A DNA stretch of 16,979 bases from CAYLNK01 sp964384675. GTDB lineage: Bacteria; Acidobacteriota; Thermoanaerobaculia; UBA5066. Positions 12,997-16,979 of the stretch are shown here, in pieces (within the stretch, counting starts at the first letter, position 1; the number at the start of each line of letters is the position of its first letter). The position numbers were made by a program, and so were the translations under genes. The stretch is taken from NCBI GenBank assembly GCA_964384675.1, contig CAYLNK010000123.1, forward strand, positions 1 to 16,979, in the 5' to 3' direction. Below the pieces are notes generated by a model. It saw only the letters and a list, made by a program, of their open reading frames with translations. It ran no database searches and was not told the origin of the DNA.

Positions 12997-14100
12997 GTGA
13001 AGCTCCTCTTCCTGACGCACGACGCGTCGATGTACGGCGCGGCCCGCAGCCTCGGGACCCTCCTGAAGGCGTATCACGGCGTCGAGCGGCACCTCGTCCT
13101 CTCGCGCCACGCCGGCACGTTCACCGACGCCCAGATGCGGGACCGGTTCGGCCCGGACGTCGTCTTCTGCGGCCGGCGCACGCTGCCCTTCTCGCCCTGC
13201 TACCGCGGGGCGCCGTCGCTCTCGGAGCTCGACGTCCTCCGGCACGCCGCCTGGATGCTCGAGCGCCCCCGCCTCTACCGCTGGCTCGACCGGAGCGGGT
13301 ACGACGCGATCCACCTCAACTCGCTCACGCTGCACCCGGTCGTGCGGGACGACTTCCCGTTCCTGGTCCACGTGCGCGAGATCGCCACGGACGGCGCCGT
13401 GCGCCGGGCCGCCCGATCGCTGGAGCGGGCCGCGGGCGTCGTCTTCATCGACGCCGCGACCCAAGAGCCGTTCGCCGGGGCGCGCCTCCGGAGGTCGATC
13501 GTCCTGAACAACCCGTTCGACATGCGCGGCGTCGCCTCGAGCGCCGACGTCGGTCTCGAGGAGAGGATCGGCGCGAGGGCCCGGGACGTCGTCGTCTACG
13601 CGATGCTCGGCGTCCTCCGCCCCGAGAAGGGGATCGAGTTCGCCATCGAGGCCTTCCGGCGCTCCGTCCGGAGGGACGTCCGGCTCCTGATCGTCGGCTG
13701 GGGCAGCTCCGAGTCCGCGGCACGGGCCCGCGCCGTCGCCGGCGGCGACCCGCGGGTCGTCCTGTGGGGCGAGGAGGGACGGATCGACTCCCTCTACGCG
13801 GCGATCGACTACGTCGTCCGCGCCGAGCCGTACGCCTGCATCGGACGCACGATCTACGAGGGGCTCTTCGCCGGCTCCGGCGTGGTGATTCCGGGCGGCG
13901 GATCCGACCGGGCCGTGTTCGTCGACCGGGAGCGGTTCGCGGCGCGGATCCACGAGTACCCGCCCCGCGACGGACCGGCCTTCACGGCGCTCGTCGACTC
14001 GCTGCCCAAGGTGTCGCGTGGCGAGCCCGCGTCGAACGTCGACTCGTACGTCGCCGGCTTCGACGCCTTCGTGCGCGGCCTCGGCGGCCCCGCGCGCTGA
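12997..14100 (+). CDS. GT4-family (GT-B fold) glycosyltransferase
   Basis: A 367-residue glycosyltransferase. The N-terminal Rossmann half begins K-L-L-F-L-T-H-D-A-S-M-Y-G-A-A-R-S-L, the usual acceptor-side start with a glycine-containing loop. The C-terminal half (about 198-295) is the nucleotide-sugar domain: Y-A-M-L-G-V-L-R-P-E-K-G-I-E (201-214), L-L-I-V-G-W-G (230-236), then A-E-P-Y-A-C-I-G-R-T-I-Y-E-G-L-F-A-G (276-293). Glu277 and Glu288 take the place of the E-x7-E-type donor-binding pair, though here the spacing is longer. I chose the GTG at 12997: GAGG lies upstream at good spacing, and upstream residues in frame do not resemble the family. Probable role: transfer of a sugar from a nucleotide donor in cell-surface polysaccharide synthesis. 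Donor and acceptor are unknown. It converges on the permease gene with a 6-base gap. Confidence 0.88.
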   Translation: MKLLFLTHDASMYGAARSLGTLLKAYHGVERHLVLSRHAGTFTDAQMRDRFGPDVVFCGRRTLPFSPCYRGAPSLSELDVLRHAAWMLERPRLYRWLDRSGYDAIHLNSLTLHPVVRDDFPFLVHVREIATDGAVRRAARSLERAAGVVFIDAATQEPFAGARLRRSIVLNNPFDMRGVASSADVGLEERIGARARDVVVYAMLGVLRPEKGIEFAIEAFRRSVRRDVRLLIVGWGSSESAARARAVAGGDPRVVLWGEEGRIDSLYAAIDYVVRAEPYACIGRTIYEGLFAGSGVVIPGGGSDRAVFVDRERFAARIHEYPPRDGPAFTALVDSLPKVSRGEPASNVDSYVAGFDAFVRGLGGPAR

Positions 14101-14106
14101 ACCGGC

Positions 14107-16575
14107 TCACTCCGCCCGGAGCGACTCGATCGGATCGATCCGGGCCGCTCGCCACGCCGGTACGGCGCTCGCGACGAAGGCCACGGTACCCATCAGCAGC
14201 ACCACGGGTCCGAGCGTCCACGGGTCGGCCGAGCCGACCCCGAAGAGGAGGCTCCGCATCACCCGGCCGAGCGCGAGCGCGAGAACGAGGCCGATCCCGA
14301 CGCCTGCCGCGGTGAGCGCCAGGCCGTGCCGCACGACCTGACCGAGGATGGCTCCGGGCGTTGCCCCGAGGGCCATGCGAACGCCGATCTCCCGGGTCCC
14401 CTGGCTCACCAGCACGGTCACCACGCCGTAGACGCCGATCGCCGCGAGCGCGAGCGCCACGCCCGAGAAGAGCCCCAGCAGCTGCATCGTGAAGCGCTGC
14501 CGCGAGAGCGAGCTCGCGAGGCGGCTCTCCATCGTGAGGACGCGGTAGACGGGCAGCGCGGGATCGAGCGCCCGCACCTCCCTCTCCACGGCGCCCGCCA
14601 GCGAGAGCGGATCCCCGGCGGTCCGCACCACGACCTGCATCGCCCGTCCCACGTGCTGCGACTGCGCGAGGTAGAGCGCGATGCGCGGCTCGGAGTCGAG
14701 CCCGTCCTGCTTCACCCGGCCGACGACGCCCACCACCGTGGCCCAGACCGGTGTGGCCGCCAGGTCGCCGAGGCTGATCCGCTTCCCGACCGCGTCCTGA
14801 CCGGGCCAGAGCTGCGCCGCCATCCGTTCGTCCACGATCACCGACTTCGGACGTTCGGGGGTGTCGCTCGTGTCGAAGAGCCGGCCGGCGCGGAGCGGGA
14901 TCCGGAGCGCCTCGAAATAGCGGCCGCTCACGACGCGCTGATCGGCGTTCAGGAAGCGCTCCCCGGGCGGCGGCGTGCGGCCCTCCACCGTGACCGGCCC
15001 CCACGACGCCATGCCGCTGAACGGCAACGACGAGGTGCCGCCGGCCGCGCTCACGCCCGGCAGGCGCCCGAGGCGCTCCCACAGCTCGCGATAGGCGGCG
15101 CGGACGGCCTCCGGCTGCTCGTAGCGGTCGCCGCTCGTCGTCACCTCGAACGTCAGGACGCCGCTCGGGTCGAAGCCGGGCGGCACCGCGGAAAGGAGCG
15201 CGACGCTCCGCGCCAGGAGCCCGCCGCCGACCAGGAGAGCCACCGCGAGAGCCAGCTCGGAGACGACGAGGAGACGCCGCAGGCGGTTGCCCTCGCCGTG
15301 GCCCCCGGAAGTGACCCGGCCGGCGTGGCGGAGCGCGCCCGAGACGTCGACCCGGAACGCGCTCCGCGCGGGCACCAGGCCGAACAGCACCCCGCACGCG
15401 ATCGAGACCGCGAGCGTGAAGAGGAGCGCACGGGCGTCCAGCCCGATCTCGCCGAGGCGCGGGACGCTCCGCTCGCCGGCGGCGCGCAGCCAGAGCAGGC
15501 CCAGCACCGCGACGGCCGTCCCCGCAACGCCCCCGAGGAGCGAAAGGAGGGTGCTCTCGGTCAGCAGCTGGACGACCAGGCGCCGGCCGCTCGCCCCCAG
15601 GGCCGCGCGCACCGCGAGCTCCCCCTGGCGCGCCACACCGCGGGAGAGCATCAGGTTCGCGACGTTCACGCAGGAGATGGCGAGGACCGCGGCCGCCGCG
15701 CCGAGGAGGACCAGCAACGGCCGCCGCACGCCGCCCACGACCTGGTCGCGCAAGGGGACGACGCTGAACGTCAGCCCGCCGTTCGGCGGGTAGACGTCCG
15801 GATGGTCGCGCCTGAGGCGGGCGGTGAGCGCGTCGAGCCGGGACTGCACCTCGAGGACGGAGACTCCGGGGCGCAGCTTGCCGAGGAGGTTGTAGTCCTC
15901 GTGCCCCCGGGCGGAATCGGCGTCCGGGCCCAAGGGCAGCGACACCAGGACGTCCGCCCGCTCGGCGCCGTTCAGGGTAGGCAGGACCTCACGTGGAAGA
16001 GAGAAGGCGCGAGGCGCCACGCCGATCACCTCGTGGGGCTTGCCGTTGAGGACGATCGAGCGCCCGACCACGCGGGGATCGGAGCCGTAGCGCCGCGTGA
16101 AGAGCGCGTGGCTCAGAACGGCGCGCGGCGGGCTCCCCGCCGCGTCCTCCTCGGCGGAGAAGAGCCGTCCCACGAGAGGCGTCACGCCGAGCATCGGCAG
16201 GAGGCTCGACGAGACGTTCACCACGCCCACACGCTCCGGCGCGCCGGCCGGACCCGCGTCCGTGAGGTTCTCGTTCCCGCCGATCGCGATCGCGAGCGAC
16301 TCGAAGCCGTCACACCCCTTCCGGATGTCGGCGTACTGGGCCGTCGAGAACCAGTCCTCGGTGATACCGAGCCCGGGCGAGCGGTTCCAGAGGATCGCGA
16401 GCCGATCGGCGTTCGCGTACGGCAGCGGGCGGATGAGGAGCGCCTCGGTGACACCGAAGAGCGCCGTCACCGCGCCGATCCCGAGGGCCAGCGAGAGCAC
16501 GGCCGCCGCGGTGAAGCCGGGGCTCCGTCCGAACGAGCGCAGGGCGTGGCGGAGGTCCCCGGTCAGCGATTGCAT
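14107..16575 (-). CDS. Orphan ABC-transporter permease of the ADOP family (FtsX/MacB_PCD repeats)
   Basis: An 822-residue permease with two MacB_PCD-FtsX units, typical of the 'acidobacterial duplicated orphan permease' family. It opens with D-L-R-H-A-L-R-S-F-G-R-S-P-G-F-T-A-A-A-V, then the first membrane helix (about 20-42) and a large periplasmic domain (about 50-280). Further helices lie at about 284-310, 335-362 and 384-402. The second unit begins at about 430 (R-L-R-R-L-L-V-V-S-E-L-A-L-A) and ends in helices at about 700-722, 750-770 and 788-808, with the FtsX-like R-E-I-G-V-R-M-A-L-G-A. No ATPase gene is in the window, as is common for this family. Relatives are lipoprotein-export or antimicrobial-efflux type mechanotransmitters, but the substrate here is unknown. 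The ATG at 16575 has no ribosome site; TAGAAT ends 5 bases upstream. Confidence 0.93.
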   Translation of the reverse strand: MQSLTGDLRHALRSFGRSPGFTAAAVLSLALGIGAVTALFGVTEALLIRPLPYANADRLAILWNRSPGLGITEDWFSTAQYADIRKGCDGFESLAIAIGGNENLTDAGPAGAPERVGVVNVSSSLLPMLGVTPLVGRLFSAEEDAAGSPPRAVLSHALFTRRYGSDPRVVGRSIVLNGKPHEVIGVAPRAFSLPREVLPTLNGAERADVLVSLPLGPDADSARGHEDYNLLGKLRPGVSVLEVQSRLDALTARLRRDHPDVYPPNGGLTFSVVPLRDQVVGGVRRPLLVLLGAAAAVLAISCVNVANLMLSRGVARQGELAVRAALGASGRRLVVQLLTESTLLSLLGGVAGTAVAVLGLLWLRAAGERSVPRLGEIGLDARALLFTLAVSIACGVLFGLVPARSAFRVDVSGALRHAGRVTSGGHGEGNRLRRLLVVSELALAVALLVGGGLLARSVALLSAVPPGFDPSGVLTFEVTTSGDRYEQPEAVRAAYRELWERLGRLPGVSAAGGTSSLPFSGMASWGPVTVEGRTPPPGERFLNADQRVVSGRYFEALRIPLRAGRLFDTSDTPERPKSVIVDERMAAQLWPGQDAVGKRISLGDLAATPVWATVVGVVGRVKQDGLDSEPRIALYLAQSQHVGRAMQVVVRTAGDPLSLAGAVEREVRALDPALPVYRVLTMESRLASSLSRQRFTMQLLGLFSGVALALAAIGVYGVVTVLVSQGTREIGVRMALGATPGAILGQVVRHGLALTAAGVGIGLVLALALGRVMRSLLFGVGSADPWTLGPVVLLMGTVAFVASAVPAWRAARIDPIESLRAE

Positions 16576-16580
16576 GACGG

Positions 16581-16586
16581 ATTCTA
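16581..16586 (-). promoter_or_regulatory. Putative -10 element, leaderless type (permease gene)
   Basis: On the minus strand TAGAAT ends 5 bases before the ATG at 16575, within the 27-base gap after the upstream sigma gene. It is the third TAGAATC in the window; the others precede the two DXD glycosyltransferase genes. Confidence 0.45.
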
Positions 16587-16602
16587 GGGTCGCGCTCGCG
16601 CG

Positions 16603-16979
16603 TCAGCCCTCCAGCTCCGCCAGGCGGCGGCGCAGGAAACGCCTCTCCGGCTCGAGGCGCGCCAGCCGGAGCGCCTCGCGGCACGCCTGGGCGGCCTCGC
16701 CGCGGCGTCCGAGGCGCTCCAGGAAGTCGGCGCGGGCCGCGGGGAGGAGGTGGTAGCCGGGCAGCTCACCGCGCGACTCCAGGGCATCGAGCAGCAGGAG
16801 ACCGCGCGCGGGTCCGTCGGCCATCCCCACCGCCACCGCGTGGTTGAGCGCCACCACGGGAGACGGATGGCGATGGAGCAGGAACGCGTAGAGCGCCGCG
16901 ATCTGCGGCCAGTCGGTCTCCTCGGGCCGGGCGGCGCGCGCGTGGAGCGCGGCGATGGCCGCCTCCACGGCGTACGGGC
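16603..16979 (-). CDS. ECF42-like sigma factor, C-terminal part only (cut by window edge)
   Basis: About 125 C-terminal residues of a larger protein; the frame is open to the right edge, so the GTG at 16968 is internal, not a start. The segment is the TPR-like C-terminal extension characteristic of ECF42-type sigma factors (full length about 400 residues). It reads A-A-I-A-A-L-H-A-R-A, D-W-P-Q-I-A-A-L-Y, S-P-V-V-A-L-N-H-A-V-A-V, G-Y-H-L-L-P-A-A-R-A-D-F-L-E-R-L-G-R and E-R-R-F-L-R-R-R-L-A-E-L. In this group the extension is needed for sigma activity, and no anti-sigma factor is used. The partner is usually a small YCII/DGPF-domain protein encoded upstream, which would lie outside this window. 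The permease gene begins 27 bases downstream and appears to have its own promoter. Confidence 0.88.
   Translation of the reverse strand, partial: PYAVEAAIAALHARAARPEETDWPQIAALYAFLLHRHPSPVVALNHAVAVGMADGPARGLLLLDALESRGELPGYHLLPAARADFLERLGRRGEAAQACREALRLARLEPERRFLRRRLAELEG

Noticed and set aside
14107..16575. A MacAB/LolCDE-like efflux operon
   Set aside because: No ATPase or membrane-fusion gene is adjacent. The protein has the duplicated orphan architecture, so a MacB or LolC name would be misleading.
14326..16587. Plus-strand open frame of 753 codons opposite the permease
   Set aside because: It is an antisense shadow rich in R, H, A and E without any motif; the minus strand carries a complete ADOP permease.
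1..16979. CRISPR array, tRNA genes, insertion sequence ends or prophage genes
   Set aside because: I looked for regular direct repeats, tRNA-like cloverleaf ends and transposase motifs and saw none; the only repeat of note is the inverted repeat at 10848-11006.

Overview
This is a 17 kb, very GC-rich (around 70% by eye), gene-dense chromosomal window holding 16 protein genes. Two are cut or possibly cut by the window edges. I see no tRNA, rRNA, CRISPR array, transposase or phage gene. The gene mix is an orphan FtsX/MacB-type permease of the acidobacterial duplicated type (ADOP), a DUF2911 protein, a PD40/TolB propeller, a Tat-exported M20-fold protein and three ECF sigma factors. This points to an aerobic heterotroph of the Acidobacteriota (Thermoanaerobaculia/Vicinamibacteria-like) or a close relative. 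The assignment is inferred from gene content, not from a marker gene.

Layout, left to right. A beta-propeller protein (to 1693, +) converges on a c-type cytochrome (1706-2155, -). Next come a Tat-exported M20-family protein (2317-3825, +) with an altered metal site, a TPR lipoprotein (3863-4690, +) and a long-type acyl-CoA dehydrogenase (4833-6671, +). An AraC-type regulator (6678-7466, -) diverges from a DUF3224 protein (7519-8019, +). An ECF sigma factor and its membrane anti-sigma factor (9432 to 8036, -, ATGA overlap) diverge from a second ECF sigma gene (9525-10088, +). The second sigma gene overlaps by 4 bases a DXD-type glycosyltransferase (10085-10813, +). A same-length paralogue follows (11022-11750, +), and a 159-bp imperfect inverted repeat lies between the two. 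A DUF2911+TPR exported protein (11751-12893, -) diverges from a GT4-type glycosyltransferase (12997-14100, +). The window ends with an ADOP permease (14107-16575, -) and the C-terminal part of an ECF42-like sigma factor (16603 to the edge, -).

How the genes may work together. The three glycosyltransferases suggest a small surface-polysaccharide locus. The first is translationally coupled to an ECF sigma factor. That sigma gene shares a 92-bp intergenic region with the sigma/anti-sigma operon, and the region holds a symmetric GGGAAC-N18-GTT element readable on both strands. A sigma cascade from an envelope or redox signal to surface glycosylation is therefore a reasonable inference, but it is unproven.

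Two window-wide patterns stand out. First, several genes have no useful Shine-Dalgarno site and instead have a -10-like hexamer (TAGAAT, TACACT, TAATCT) 5-8 bases before the start codon, as expected for leaderless transcripts. Other genes have clear GGAGG-type sites. Second, all five convergent gene pairs are separated by 16 bases or fewer, and three of these junctions carry a small hairpin. No gene-free stretch exceeds 300 bases; the longest is 208 bases, between the two paralogous glycosyltransferases.
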